Source: Lachnospiraceae bacterium
GTDB taxonomy: Bacteria > Bacillota > Clostridia > Lachnospirales > Lachnospiraceae
Assembly (NCBI GenBank): GCA_016288005.1
Contig: JAEEXY010000017.1
Coordinates: forward strand, 1 to 47,034
DNA length: 47,034 bases
Direction: 5' to 3'
Shown: piece after piece, positions 15,932-24,474 of the stretch
Layout of the letters: the number at the start of each line of letters is the position of its first letter
How positions within the stretch are numbered: position 1 is the first letter of the stretch
Position numbers and translations under genes: made by a program
The notes under the pieces: generated by a model
Told to the model about the DNA's origin: nothing
Database searches by the model: none
The model's input: only the letters and a program-made list of their open reading frames with translations

Positions 15932-17380
15932 ATGATAACTGCTAATCTCAAACCCCAAAAGGTATTCGAATATTTTGAAAAGATCTGCTCGGTGCCGCAC
16001 GGTTCGGGCAATACCAAACAGATCAGCGACCTGCTCGCAGGTTTTGCGCGCGATCTCGGGCTCAAATACCGTCAGGATGAACTCAACAACCTGATCGTCT
16101 GGAAGGATGCCAGCCCCGACAAACAGGGCTGCGCTCCCGTGATACTTCAGGGTCATATGGACATGGTCTGCACAAAGGAGGCCTGGGTCGATAAGGATAT
16201 GGCAAAGGACGGGCTCGACCTCGTGATCGACGGCGACTGGCTCAGGGCAAACGGTACGTCTCTCGGCGGAGATGACGGCATCGCTGTGGCCATTGCTTTT
16301 GCCATTCTCGAGGACAACAGCCTTTCGCATCCTCCGATCGAGGTCGTTATCACCGTTGACGAAGAGGTCGGCATGGACGGCGCTTTCGGCATCGACCTGT
16401 CCGATGTTAAGGGCAGACGCATGATGAACATCGACTCCGAGGAGGAGGGTGTAGTGACCGTATCCTGCGCAGGCGGTGTCAGGGCGGATTCTGTCATCCC
16501 GGCTCATCCGGCGCAGCTTGATGACGGCTGCAGCGTATTTAAACTCACTATAGACGGACTGCTCGGCGGCCATTCGGGCTGTGAGATAGACAAGGGCAGA
16601 GGCAATGCGATCAAGCTCATGTCACGCGTCCTGTTCGGCGCGGAGGAGCGATTTGAAGGCTTAAGGCTCTGCAGTATAAAGGGCGGCAGATTCGACAACG
16701 TTATCTGCCCCGAGTGTGAGGCGGTTGTTGCCGTACATGCCCCCGCAGCGGATGATCTGAAAAGTTATGTGAACGGTTTCAGGGATATACTGAAGACTGA
16801 GTACGCTGCCGCAGACCCCGGTGTTGAGCTTAAGATCGAGCCTGCGGAGGCGGATACGGCTTACGATGAATCGGATTCGTTCAAGGTTGCCGAGGCGCTG
16901 TTCATGCTGCCTCAGGGTGTTATAGAGATGAGCAGGGATTTTAAGGACCTGCCCCAGACTTCGCTCAATCTCGGTGTGATATCATCCGATGCGGACGGAG
17001 TGCATTATTCGAACTCGATCAGATCGAGCATAACATCGCAGAAAGAGTACGTGCTCGCGCGCGTAAGAGCGGTGACCGAGACCGAGGGCGGAACGCTCAC
17101 CACCCGCGGAACCTATCCCGGATGGGCATACAACAGGGATTCGGCATTCAGGGCAACTCTGATGGATGTGTATAAAAAACAGACCGGGCGGGAGGCTGCG
17201 ATCGCAGCGACCCACGGCGGTCTGGAATGCGGTCTGTTCATTGAAAAGCTGCCCGGACTGGACTGCCTTTCGATCGGACCCGATATGCGTGATATTCATT
17301 CAAGCGCAGAGAAGCTCAATATTCCTTCGGTAGAGCGCCTGTATGACCTGATCACGGGATTCCTCGCGGAATTACGATAA
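15932..17380 (+). CDS. pepD: Aminoacyl-histidine dipeptidase (PepD, M20 family)
   Basis: 482 residues, full length for PepD. A cytoplasmic zinc dipeptidase that splits Xaa-His and related dipeptides. Landmarks: N-terminal KVFEYFEKICSVPHGSGNT; metal-binding LQGHMDMVC; GDDGIAVA; ITVDEEVGMDGAFG with the catalytic and metal-binding acids; lid-domain GLLGGHSGCEIDKGRGNAIK; C-terminal THGGLECGLF and SIGPDMRDIHS. AAGGAGG precedes ATG by 8 bases. The 3' end overlaps the convergent cyclophilin gene by 9 bases with no terminator between. Confidence 0.92.
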   Translation: MITANLKPQKVFEYFEKICSVPHGSGNTKQISDLLAGFARDLGLKYRQDELNNLIVWKDASPDKQGCAPVILQGHMDMVCTKEAWVDKDMAKDGLDLVIDGDWLRANGTSLGGDDGIAVAIAFAILEDNSLSHPPIEVVITVDEEVGMDGAFGIDLSDVKGRRMMNIDSEEEGVVTVSCAGGVRADSVIPAHPAQLDDGCSVFKLTIDGLLGGHSGCEIDKGRGNAIKLMSRVLFGAEERFEGLRLCSIKGGRFDNVICPECEAVVAVHAPAADDLKSYVNGFRDILKTEYAAADPGVELKIEPAEADTAYDESDSFKVAEALFMLPQGVIEMSRDFKDLPQTSLNLGVISSDADGVHYSNSIRSSITSQKEYVLARVRAVTETEGGTLTTRGTYPGWAYNRDSAFRATLMDVYKKQTGREAAIAATHGGLECGLFIEKLPGLDCLSIGPDMRDIHSSAEKLNIPSVERLYDLITGFLAELR

Positions 17381-17905
17381 CCAACCCGTTTTCTTTTCGG
17401 GAGCATCATAGAACTCACCGAAGGTATCAACGGTAACCTTTTTCATCTTCTGCGTCTCATAAGGTCTGTCGCTGTAGTCGGTGGCTGTGCACGCGATTTT
17501 GTCAACCACGTCCATGCCATCGATGATCTTGCCGAATGCGGCGTACTGACCGTCGAGATGGGGCGAATCCTTGTGCATGATGAAGAACTGAGAGCCGGCG
17601 CTGTCGGGATCCATGGCGCGTGCCATAGAGAGTACGCCTGCCGTGTGCTTTAAGTTGTTGTCAAAGCCGTTTGACGAGAACTCGCCGCGGATAGAGTAGC
17701 CGGGGCCACCCATGCCGGTGCCGTCGGGACAGCCGCCCTGGATCATGAAATTCTCGATGACTCTGTGGAAGATGAGGCCGTTATAGAAGCCGTCTTCGAT
17801 AAGCGAAATGAAATTCCTGACAGTGTTGGGCGCGATCTCGGGATAGAGCTCGGCCTTCATGATGCTGCCGTCTGCCATTTCGATAGTTACAATGGGATTT
17901 TTCAT
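17372..17905 (-). CDS. Cyclophilin-type peptidyl-prolyl cis-trans isomerase
   Basis: 177 residues with the complete cyclophilin core: NFISLIEDGFYNGLIFHRVI containing the catalytic Arg, then FMIQGGCPDGTGMGGPGYSI, GVLSMARAMDPDSAGSQFFI and YAAFGKIIDGMDVVDKI. There is no signal peptide, so it is a cytoplasmic folding helper. GGAGGT lies 6 bases before ATG. It is convergent with pepD and overlaps its end. Confidence 0.92.
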   Translation of the reverse strand: MKNPIVTIEMADGSIMKAELYPEIAPNTVRNFISLIEDGFYNGLIFHRVIENFMIQGGCPDGTGMGGPGYSIRGEFSSNGFDNNLKHTAGVLSMARAMDPDSAGSQFFIMHKDSPHLDGQYAAFGKIIDGMDVVDKIACTATDYSDRPYETQKMKKVTVDTFGEFYDAPEKKTGWLS

Positions 17906-17930
17906 AAGATACCTCCGTCGGTTTAAAATC

Positions 17931-17959
17931 TTGCTTAATTCTACACCATACTATAGAAT
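17931..17959 (+). promoter_or_regulatory. Predicted promoter for the membrane/adhesin-like gene pair
   Basis: -35 TTGCTT (17931-17936), 17-base spacer, -10 TAGAAT (17954-17959), 45 bases before ATG 18004. Confidence 0.5.
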
Positions 17960-18003
17960 AATGCCAGATACTTTTTATTTCAGTAAGTTTGGGGAGAATA
18001 TTT

Positions 18004-18768
18004 ATGACTTACAAATATTGGGAGACCTGCGCGGAGCGGGAGCTCGGGAGCATGCCTGCTGCGGCTGAGGATCCGGCCGGTGAGAGCCGGGAACTGTCGG
18101 CGGCTGATCTGGGATATACTGCAGACATATCTGCGGAAGATGGGGCGGTTCCGGATACTGCTTCGATTTCCGGAATAACAGATACTCCTACGGCAGACAT
18201 TGATTCTGCGGAAACTGTCAAAACAGAAACTGTCACGGCAAGTACTGTCACTGCAGGGATTGCAGAACAGGAAGCTCAGCCCGAGCCTGAGACCGAAACT
18301 CAGATAGTCGATCTGCAGGAGATCAGGCGCGACAGAGAAGACAGCGACCGCCAGAACCGCGAGATAGACGAGTTCTTCGCTGAGGAAGAGCGTCAGAGCC
18401 GCGGTGAGGGGAGACGCAAAAGCACCGCGAGACTGATATTTGTTGACGGACTGCTCGGAGTACCGCTGCTTGTCCTTGCTTATGTGGCAGCCGCGGGATT
18501 CCTGCTCATCTTCGGCGCCGTAACCGCCGCGCTGTTTATCGCTGGGCTGGCTTTGATGATCGGTGCGGTGATCGTGATCTGCAATTCATTCAGGATATTT
18601 TCGGTAAATACGCCGACTGCGCTGGTATGCATAGGCGCATCCGTTGCTTGTGTCGGAATAGGACTGCTGCTGTGGCTGCTTTGTCTGCTTACTGCTAATA
18701 AGCTGCTGCCTTTCATTTTCAGGCTTCCGCTGAAGCTCGAGAAAAAGCTGCATTTATTTAAAGACTGA
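18004..18768 (+). CDS. Membrane protein with acidic low-complexity N terminus (HAAS/DUF1700-like membrane half)
   Basis: 254 residues from ATG 18004, which has GGGGAG 7 bases upstream. Residues 1-105 are Ala/Thr/Glu-rich low complexity beginning MTYKYWETCAERELG; a charged helix (about 105-140) leads to three or four hydrophobic segments (about 145-230). The membrane half and its neighbour resemble the HAAS/DUF1700 plus DUF4097 pairs of Firmicutes that respond to envelope stress, but the usual N-terminal HAAS helix bundle is not recognisable. The next gene follows after 35 bases. Function unknown. Confidence 0.6.
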   Translation: MTYKYWETCAERELGSMPAAAEDPAGESRELSAADLGYTADISAEDGAVPDTASISGITDTPTADIDSAETVKTETVTASTVTAGIAEQEAQPEPETETQIVDLQEIRRDREDSDRQNREIDEFFAEEERQSRGEGRRKSTARLIFVDGLLGVPLLVLAYVAAAGFLLIFGAVTAALFIAGLALMIGAVIVICNSFRIFSVNTPTALVCIGASVACVGIGLLLWLLCLLTANKLLPFIFRLPLKLEKKLHLFKD

Positions 18769-18803
18769 ACCGGTTAAAAGTATCTGATTGGAGATATAAC
18801 TGC

Positions 18804-19475
18804 ATGAAGAAATTCTGTAAAACCTTATTTGCCGTAGCAGGCATCATGGTGATCGTCGGCGCGATCACGATCCTCGCGGCGATCATAATATATAACCGCT
18901 CGGGAAGCATCGTGGGCGATGTGACATACACCTTCGAGGGCGCGGGCGGTGATGATATCCGTTCACTGAACGTCTTTACAGCCTATGGAAAGACGGTTTA
19001 CAAAGAAGGCAGCGAATGGTCCGTGACCTTTAACGATATATACCTCAAAGGCGCGTTCTGCGGCGTAAACGATCATACACTCTATGTAAAAACAGAGGGG
19101 CCGGGCGAGATAGAGCTGTTCGGATGGAAGATAGGCCTGTTCTTTGATTTCAATAAGAATCGCAGGGCCGAAACGATCATCACATATCCCGCAGGCGTTG
19201 AGCTGGACAGTGTTTTCAGCGAAGCCGGCATCGGCCGTATCGATGCGGACAAGCTGCGCGCAAAGACTGTTCTGATACAGGCTCCTTTCTGCGGCATAAA
19301 CATTAAAGGCGCCGTGATCTCAGACCGTTTTGTGATAGATACGCTCGTCGGAAATGTCAGGTCATCCTACGGTGACATCGCAAAACTGACTGCCGACATG
19401 AGAATGGGGAGGCTGGCGATCACCGGCAGCACACCGACCGAGGTGGAATATAAATCGAAGCTGATACTGAAATAG
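18804..19475 (+). CDS. Membrane-anchored beta-rich protein, DUF4097-like
   Basis: 223 residues. One N-terminal membrane anchor (about 8-31), then an extracytoplasmic region of repeated short beta strands: TIITYPAGVELDSVFSEAGI, then DADKLRAKTVLIQAPFCGIN, VISDRFVIDTLVGNVRSSYG and LTADMRMGRLAITG. This strand rhythm is typical of DUF4097 beta-helix (adhesin-like) proteins. Co-transcribed with the preceding membrane protein; such pairs are thought to act together at the envelope. A perfect palindrome 5 bases after the stop probably ends transcription. Confidence 0.55.
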   Translation: MKKFCKTLFAVAGIMVIVGAITILAAIIIYNRSGSIVGDVTYTFEGAGGDDIRSLNVFTAYGKTVYKEGSEWSVTFNDIYLKGAFCGVNDHTLYVKTEGPGEIELFGWKIGLFFDFNKNRRAETIITYPAGVELDSVFSEAGIGRIDADKLRAKTVLIQAPFCGINIKGAVISDRFVIDTLVGNVRSSYGDIAKLTADMRMGRLAITGSTPTEVEYKSKLILK

Positions 19476-19480
19476 ACTAA

Positions 19481-19522
19481 AAAGGTGCCTGTCACCATAA
19501 AATAATGGTGACAGGCACCTTT
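19481..19522. repeat. REP-like palindrome, GGTGCCTGTCACC family, copy 1
   Basis: Perfect 18-base arms (19481-19498 and 19505-19522) around AAAATA, containing AGGTGCCTGTCACCAT. It sits between convergent genes and, with A- and T-runs at its ends, can serve as terminator for both. A second copy with longer arms is at 45092-45135. Confidence 0.85.
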
Positions 19523-19537
19523 TGTGCACCTTTTAGG

Positions 19538-21319
19538 TTACATCTTTACCGCATTGAGCAGCCACTCGCGGTCGGCAGGCTCGAGATGAGGGCTGAGCTT
19601 TTCGACAACCATGTCGTGGTATGCCTTAAGGGTCCTGAACTCTTTGGCGGTGAGCTCATCAAAGTTGACCGGACGCAGATCGATGGGGCAGAGGGTGAGG
19701 GCCTCAAACCGCATAAACTGGCCGTATTCCGATTTCTTATCCTTTACGCAGAGCAGGTCGTTCTCGATACGCACGCCGTATTTGCCCTCGATGTAGATGC
19801 CGGGCTCATCGGTGATGACCATGCCGTCTTCGAGCTTGGTGAGCGTTGAGCGGCGGCCGGAATTCCAGTGGAAGCTCTGAGGTCCCTCGTGAACATTCAG
19901 GAAGAAGCCGACTCCGTGACCCGTGCCGTGATTGTAGTCCTCGTACTCATCCCAGAAAGGAGCGCGCGCGAGGATATCGAGATTAGCACCGCTGCAGCCT
20001 TCCTTAAATATTGCGGCAGCGAGAGCGAGATGTCCGCGCAGGACCATGGTATAGTGATGCTTCATCTCATCGGTCAGAGGTCCGACAGCAATGGTCCTAG
20101 TGATGTCCGTGGTACCGCCGAGGTACTGTGCGCCGGAATCGACGAGCAGCAGACCGTGCGGCTCTACCTCGATATCGGTAGCTTCGGTGGGCTCATAATG
20201 AATGATCGCGCCGTGCGCGTTGTAACCGGAAATGGTATCGAACGAAAGTCCCTTGTAGCCGCGGCCTTCTGCTCTGAAACGCTCGAGCTGTTTGGCGGCC
20301 GAAACCTCGGTGATACGGGTCTTTCCGATATTCTCATCGAGCCAGCGCAGGAATCTGACCATCGCAACGCCGTCGATTATATTGGTCTCGCGCAGGTTTT
20401 CACGCTCGGTCTCGTTTTTCTTTGACTTCATCAGAGTCGAAGGATTGGCTGTGATATAAGTCTCGCAATGAGATGAAAGCGTGCTGTAGAGTGCGTAATT
20501 GAGCCTGTTCTTATCGATCATTACCTTTGCATCGGCGGGAAGTTTGCCGATATTGGTGTAGATATCGTTGTAGGGCATGAGTCTGATGCCGAGCGAGTCA
20601 AGATGTGACTTCGCGGCGGTAACGATATCGGGATTTACAAAAAGGATCGCGTCATCCTTGCCGATCAGCAGGTAGGAGAGGAATACGGGATTACAGTCGA
20701 CGTCTGCGCCGCGCATATTAAGGATCCATGCGATATCGTCGAGCGAAGTAACGATGTGGTGCGTGCAGCCTGCCTCGGCCATCTCTTTTCTTATGTCGGC
20801 AAGCTTTTCCGACGCAGCACGTCCGGTATACTTTGTATCGAGCACGAAAACAGGCTGTGCGGAAAGCGCGGGACGGTCGGTCCAGACTTCAGCGCACAGA
20901 TCGATGTCAAAACGGATCGAAGCGCCGGTTTTCTTAACAACTTCTTCAAAATCAAGTCCTTCGCCGACGGAGAAAACACGTCCGTCAAAGCCGAGCACCG
21001 AACCTGACTTAAGATTATCCGTCAAAAACTCGGTGATCGTGGGAACGCCTTCTTCGAGCATCTTCATGAGTTCGATATCGCTGCCCTTAAGCTCCTCGGC
21101 TGCCTGCAGAAAATAGCGTCCGTCGGTCCACAGATAAGCGCCGTCATCGGTAACCACCAGTGTGCCGTTGGAACCTGTGAAACCCGAAAGGAACTCCCTG
21201 CATTTAAAATATACGCCGACATACTCGGAATTATGGTAATCGGAGGTCGGAACAACGTAAATATCGAAGCCGTCGCGTTTCATGAGCGACCTTAAAGAAT
21301 TGATGCGTTCTTTTATCAT
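19538..21319 (-). CDS. Aminopeptidase P family protein (Xaa-Pro aminopeptidase, M24B)
   Basis: 593 residues, the long three-domain form. It removes an N-terminal residue preceding proline. Two N-terminal creatinase-like domains (about 1-300: FDIYVVPTSDYHNSEYVG; WTDGRYFLQA) precede the pita-bread catalytic domain, whose dinuclear metal ligands are visible in LVDSGAQYLGGTTDITRT (two Asp), NHGTGHGVG (His), TDEPGIY (Glu) and RIENDLL (Glu). AAGGAG lies 7 bases before ATG. There is no signal peptide. A single gene, convergent with the DUF4097-like gene. Confidence 0.9.
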   Translation of the reverse strand: MIKERINSLRSLMKRDGFDIYVVPTSDYHNSEYVGVYFKCREFLSGFTGSNGTLVVTDDGAYLWTDGRYFLQAAEELKGSDIELMKMLEEGVPTITEFLTDNLKSGSVLGFDGRVFSVGEGLDFEEVVKKTGASIRFDIDLCAEVWTDRPALSAQPVFVLDTKYTGRAASEKLADIRKEMAEAGCTHHIVTSLDDIAWILNMRGADVDCNPVFLSYLLIGKDDAILFVNPDIVTAAKSHLDSLGIRLMPYNDIYTNIGKLPADAKVMIDKNRLNYALYSTLSSHCETYITANPSTLMKSKKNETERENLRETNIIDGVAMVRFLRWLDENIGKTRITEVSAAKQLERFRAEGRGYKGLSFDTISGYNAHGAIIHYEPTEATDIEVEPHGLLLVDSGAQYLGGTTDITRTIAVGPLTDEMKHHYTMVLRGHLALAAAIFKEGCSGANLDILARAPFWDEYEDYNHGTGHGVGFFLNVHEGPQSFHWNSGRRSTLTKLEDGMVITDEPGIYIEGKYGVRIENDLLCVKDKKSEYGQFMRFEALTLCPIDLRPVNFDELTAKEFRTLKAYHDMVVEKLSPHLEPADREWLLNAVKM

Positions 21320-21396
21320 ATATGTTCTCCTTGATGCGTTTTAGTTAAAATATGGGCCTTCAAAGCCCAAAAAATATTATAGCAATTGATTTTTAT

Positions 21397-21426
21397 TTGT
21401 AAAATAGTAAAATATTAAAATATAAT
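21397..21426 (+). promoter_or_regulatory. Predicted promoter of the Mrp/Mbh-like operon
   Basis: -35 TTGTAA (21397-21402), 18-base spacer, perfect -10 TATAAT (21421-21426) in a very AT-rich stretch, 40 bases before the first ATG. TTGATT at 21386 with TAAAAT is an alternative. Confidence 0.55.
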
Positions 21427-21466
21427 GAAGTAATATAGTTTACCATTAGATGATACGAGGCATATT

Positions 21467-21772
21467 ATGAATGACATTCTGATGATCATACTCTGTCTGT
21501 TTCTTATATTCTGCGCAGTGGTCGTTAGCTTTACAAAGAGCACGCTTTCGGCCATTGTCATTTTTTCTGCATACAGTCTTGTAATGGCTATAATCTGGAT
21601 ACTCATGGAATCACCCGATCTCGGCATCACCGAGGCTGCCGTCGGCGCGGGGGTTACGGGTATCCTGTTTTATGCGACGCTCAAAAAGATCAACCAGATC
21701 GACCTCGATTTTGAGCCCGATATGAAAAAGGCAGAGCAGACGGCGACAGGAGATAAAAAAGAAAATGAGTGA
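21467..21772 (+). CDS. MbhD/DUF4040-type subunit of Mrp-like ion-transport complex
   Basis: 101 residues with three membrane segments and a charged C-terminal tail. The segment FSAYSLVMAIIWILMESPDL, continuing GITEAAVGAG, is the DUF4040 signature, corresponding to a piece of the C-terminal part of MrpA that is a separate gene (MbhD) in membrane-bound hydrogenases. First gene of a tight seven-gene operon; it overlaps the next by 8 bases. It probably forms part of the sodium/proton path in the membrane. Confidence 0.8.
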   Translation: MNDILMIILCLFLIFCAVVVSFTKSTLSAIVIFSAYSLVMAIIWILMESPDLGITEAAVGAGVTGILFYATLKKINQIDLDFEPDMKKAEQTATGDKKENE

Positions 21773-22568
21773 TATCGGCAAAAAGTATCTTCCGGGCAGG
21801 AAGATAGACAAGATCAACATCATATTCAAGATCATGTCCGTCATAATGACGTGCATTCTTTTAGTTGCGCTGATGATCACCGTGCTCGACCTGCCGGACA
21901 TCGGACGCATCTCAAACCCCGATAACAACGAAGTTGAAAAGCGTTACGTCGAGGAGGGCATAAAGGAGACCGGCGCGGTCAATACCGTTGCGGGCATGAT
22001 CCTCGATTACAGGGCATTCGATACCTTCGGTGAGTCAAACGTGCTGTTCGCGGCGACTATATGCGTTACGGTCATGCTGAGGGCCAGCGCGAAGCGCAGA
22101 CGTAAGGACGGCACCACGGTATTTGACGACCGTGACCGTTTCTATGAGCCCAGACACGATACCATACTGAGAATAGCCGCTATATTCCTGATCCCGATGA
22201 TCCTGGTGTTCGGCGTTTACGTTATACTGAACGGCCATATCTCACCGGGCGGAGGCTTCTCGGGCGGCGCGATATTGGGCGCTGGATTCATACTGTATCT
22301 TAATGTTTTCGGATTTAAGGCGACCGAGCGTTTCATGAACGAGAAAACGATCAAATGGATCACGTTCTCGGCGCTCATGGTTTACTGCCTGGCCAAGAGC
22401 TATTCGTTCTTTACCGGCGCCAACCATCTCGAGTCGCATATCCCTCTCGGCACACCGGGTGCGATACTCAGCTCCGGTCTGATACTGATCCTCAATATCT
22501 GTGTCGGGATGGTCGTTGCATGCACCATGTATTCGTTTTACGCACTTGTCAGGAGAGGTAGGATCTGA
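21765..22568 (+). CDS. MbhE-MrpB fusion subunit of Mrp-like complex
   Basis: 267 residues. The N-terminal part (about 1-110) has a membrane segment, then NTVAGMILDYRAFDTFGESN and a hydrophobic run, the MbhE/MrpA-end signature. The C-terminal part (about 125-267) is MrpB/MnhB-like: DTILRIAAIFLIPMILVFGV and GHISPGGGFSGGAILGAGF, then two more membrane segments. These two units are usually separate or the first is fused to MrpA, so here they are joined differently. Overlaps the neighbours on both sides (8 bases and 1 base), implying coupled translation. Confidence 0.8.
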   Translation: MSDIGKKYLPGRKIDKINIIFKIMSVIMTCILLVALMITVLDLPDIGRISNPDNNEVEKRYVEEGIKETGAVNTVAGMILDYRAFDTFGESNVLFAATICVTVMLRASAKRRRKDGTTVFDDRDRFYEPRHDTILRIAAIFLIPMILVFGVYVILNGHISPGGGFSGGAILGAGFILYLNVFGFKATERFMNEKTIKWITFSALMVYCLAKSYSFFTGANHLESHIPLGTPGAILSSGLILILNICVGMVVACTMYSFYALVRRGRI

Positions 22569-22945
22569 TGTACGAAACCATAATGAATCATTTGACGGAT
22601 GTGGTATCGGTGATACTCTTTATAATCGGTTTTGCCAATCTGCTCCTTCACAGGAATATGATCAAGAAGATAATCGGACTGAACATCATGGACACTTCGA
22701 TCTATATGCTTCTTGCGACACAGGGCTATATCACTGGACTCAAGGCCCCGATCATCACCGACGGGATCACGGACGCGTCGCGCTACATCAACCCGATACC
22801 GAGCGGACTCGTACTCACCGGAATCGTTGTTTCCGTCAGCGTTACGGCGCTCATGCTCTCGATGACGATACGCATGTATAAGGAATATCACACGCTCGAC
22901 CTGGATGCGATACTTATGCAGGTAAGGAAGAAGGATCTCACATAA
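22568..22945 (+). CDS. MrpC/NuoK-like subunit
   Basis: 125 residues, three membrane segments: VVSVILFIIGFANLLLHRNM, KKIIGLNIMDTSIYMLLATQ and LVLTGIVVSVSVTALMLSMT, the pattern of MrpC/MnhC and complex I NuoK. Overlaps the previous stop in TGATG and the next start in TAATG. Homologues form part of the ion translocation module. Confidence 0.85.
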   Translation: MYETIMNHLTDVVSVILFIIGFANLLLHRNMIKKIIGLNIMDTSIYMLLATQGYITGLKAPIITDGITDASRYINPIPSGLVLTGIVVSVSVTALMLSMTIRMYKEYHTLDLDAILMQVRKKDLT

Positions 22946-24459
22946 TGGACTTTATCAATAACTTTCCTTTTTTCTCAATAATGTTGTGCATGTTCTGCGC
23001 GATAGTCACCTTCGTGCTGAACGGCAGATACGCGAGGCACCTGACGAGGATCGTTCTGGGGCTTGTTATCGTACTGTCTCTGACACTGCTCATTAAGCTC
23101 CATATCAGCGGTGAGTCGTTCGTGTATTATATGGGCCATTTTCCCGCGCCCTGGGGCAATGAGATCAGGGCGGGAGAGCTGGAGGCGATACTTGCGCTGT
23201 TCGTTTCCGTTATTGCGTTTTTCGCGGTTCTCGGCGGTCTGAACGCCATACTCGAGGATGTGGAAGAGGACAAACAGAATCTGTATTTCATCCTCGTCGA
23301 TATGATGGTGGCGTCGCTCCTGGCGATGATATATACGAACGACCTGTTCACCGCTTATGTTTTCATCGAGATCAATACGATCGCGGGCTGCGGACTGATC
23401 ATGATCAGACAGCTCGGCAAATCGATAGTTACGGCCGTTCGATACATGGTCATCAGCCTCGTCGGATCGGGACTTTTCCTGATCGGAGTCACGCTGCTCT
23501 ATACGATCACCGGACATCTGCTGATGTCGAATATACAGGAGGCGGTCGCTGAGATCGCTTCGCATGAATCATACAGGACCACGCTTACGGTCATCATCGC
23601 GCTGATGTCTGTCGGACTGGCGATCAAATCGGGACTGTTCCCGTTCCATTCATGGATCCCCGAGGCTTACGGCACATCAAACGCCTGCTCGAGCGCGCTG
23701 CTGAGCTCAGTCGTGTCGAAGGGCTATATCTTCCTGCTGATCAAGATATATTACAGGGTCATCGGCATCGATGTCGTTCGTTCCTCGAGCGTTCTGAACA
23801 TACTGTATGTGTTCGGAGTTACCGCGATCATACTCGGTTCGGTTCTCGCCATCAGGGAAAAGAATATCCGCAAGATGATCGCATATTCATCGGTTGCCCA
23901 GATCGGATATATCTACATGGGCATCGGCATCGGTACGACGATAGGCTTTGTTGCCGCGATATTCCATATTTTCGCGCACGGCTGCACAAAGGCGCTGCTG
24001 TTCATATCATCCACGGAGTTTACCGAAGGCTCGCACGCGAAGCGTTATGACGAGCTGTACGGTTTCGGCCATAAATACAGACTCTCTGCGTTCTGCTTTT
24101 CGGTGGGCGCGTTCTCGATGGTCGGCTTCCCGCTGCTCGCAGGCTTTATCTCTAAGGTCTGGTTCGCGAAGGCGGGCATAGATTCCGACGGGAAGATGCT
24201 GGCGACGCTTATAGCGCTGGCTGTCTCGACACTGCTCAACTGTGTTTATTTCCTGCGCGCGGTCGTTATACTTTATTCCGAGAATAAGCGCTCCGAGAGC
24301 AAAGGAACCCCGTATTTCTCGGGCGAGGCGGGAGAGAGGCCCGCAAAGGTTCAGTATTATCTGGCGATCATGGCTCTTACCGTGATCAATTTCGTTCTCG
24401 GTATAGCCGCAGGACCCATTATGACGGTCATCGAAAACGGACTCGGTATATTTAACTGA
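22945..24459 (+). CDS. MrpD/NuoN-like antiporter subunit, copy 1
   Basis: 504 residues, about 14 membrane segments. The proton-path residues of the family are visible: Glu in the TM5 segment FIEINTIAGCGLIM, and Lys in the TM7 segment LAIKSGLFPFHSWIPEAY. The loop SNACSSALLSSVVSKGYIFL replaces the more common APxPxSAxLH. A second conserved Lys-rich turn (REKNIRKMIAYSSVAQIGYI) is present. One of four related subunits in a row. Confidence 0.85.
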   Translation: MDFINNFPFFSIMLCMFCAIVTFVLNGRYARHLTRIVLGLVIVLSLTLLIKLHISGESFVYYMGHFPAPWGNEIRAGELEAILALFVSVIAFFAVLGGLNAILEDVEEDKQNLYFILVDMMVASLLAMIYTNDLFTAYVFIEINTIAGCGLIMIRQLGKSIVTAVRYMVISLVGSGLFLIGVTLLYTITGHLLMSNIQEAVAEIASHESYRTTLTVIIALMSVGLAIKSGLFPFHSWIPEAYGTSNACSSALLSSVVSKGYIFLLIKIYYRVIGIDVVRSSSVLNILYVFGVTAIILGSVLAIREKNIRKMIAYSSVAQIGYIYMGIGIGTTIGFVAAIFHIFAHGCTKALLFISSTEFTEGSHAKRYDELYGFGHKYRLSAFCFSVGAFSMVGFPLLAGFISKVWFAKAGIDSDGKMLATLIALAVSTLLNCVYFLRAVVILYSENKRSESKGTPYFSGEAGERPAKVQYYLAIMALTVINFVLGIAAGPIMTVIENGLGIFN

Positions 24460-24474
24460 TGAGCGTGGAGGTTA

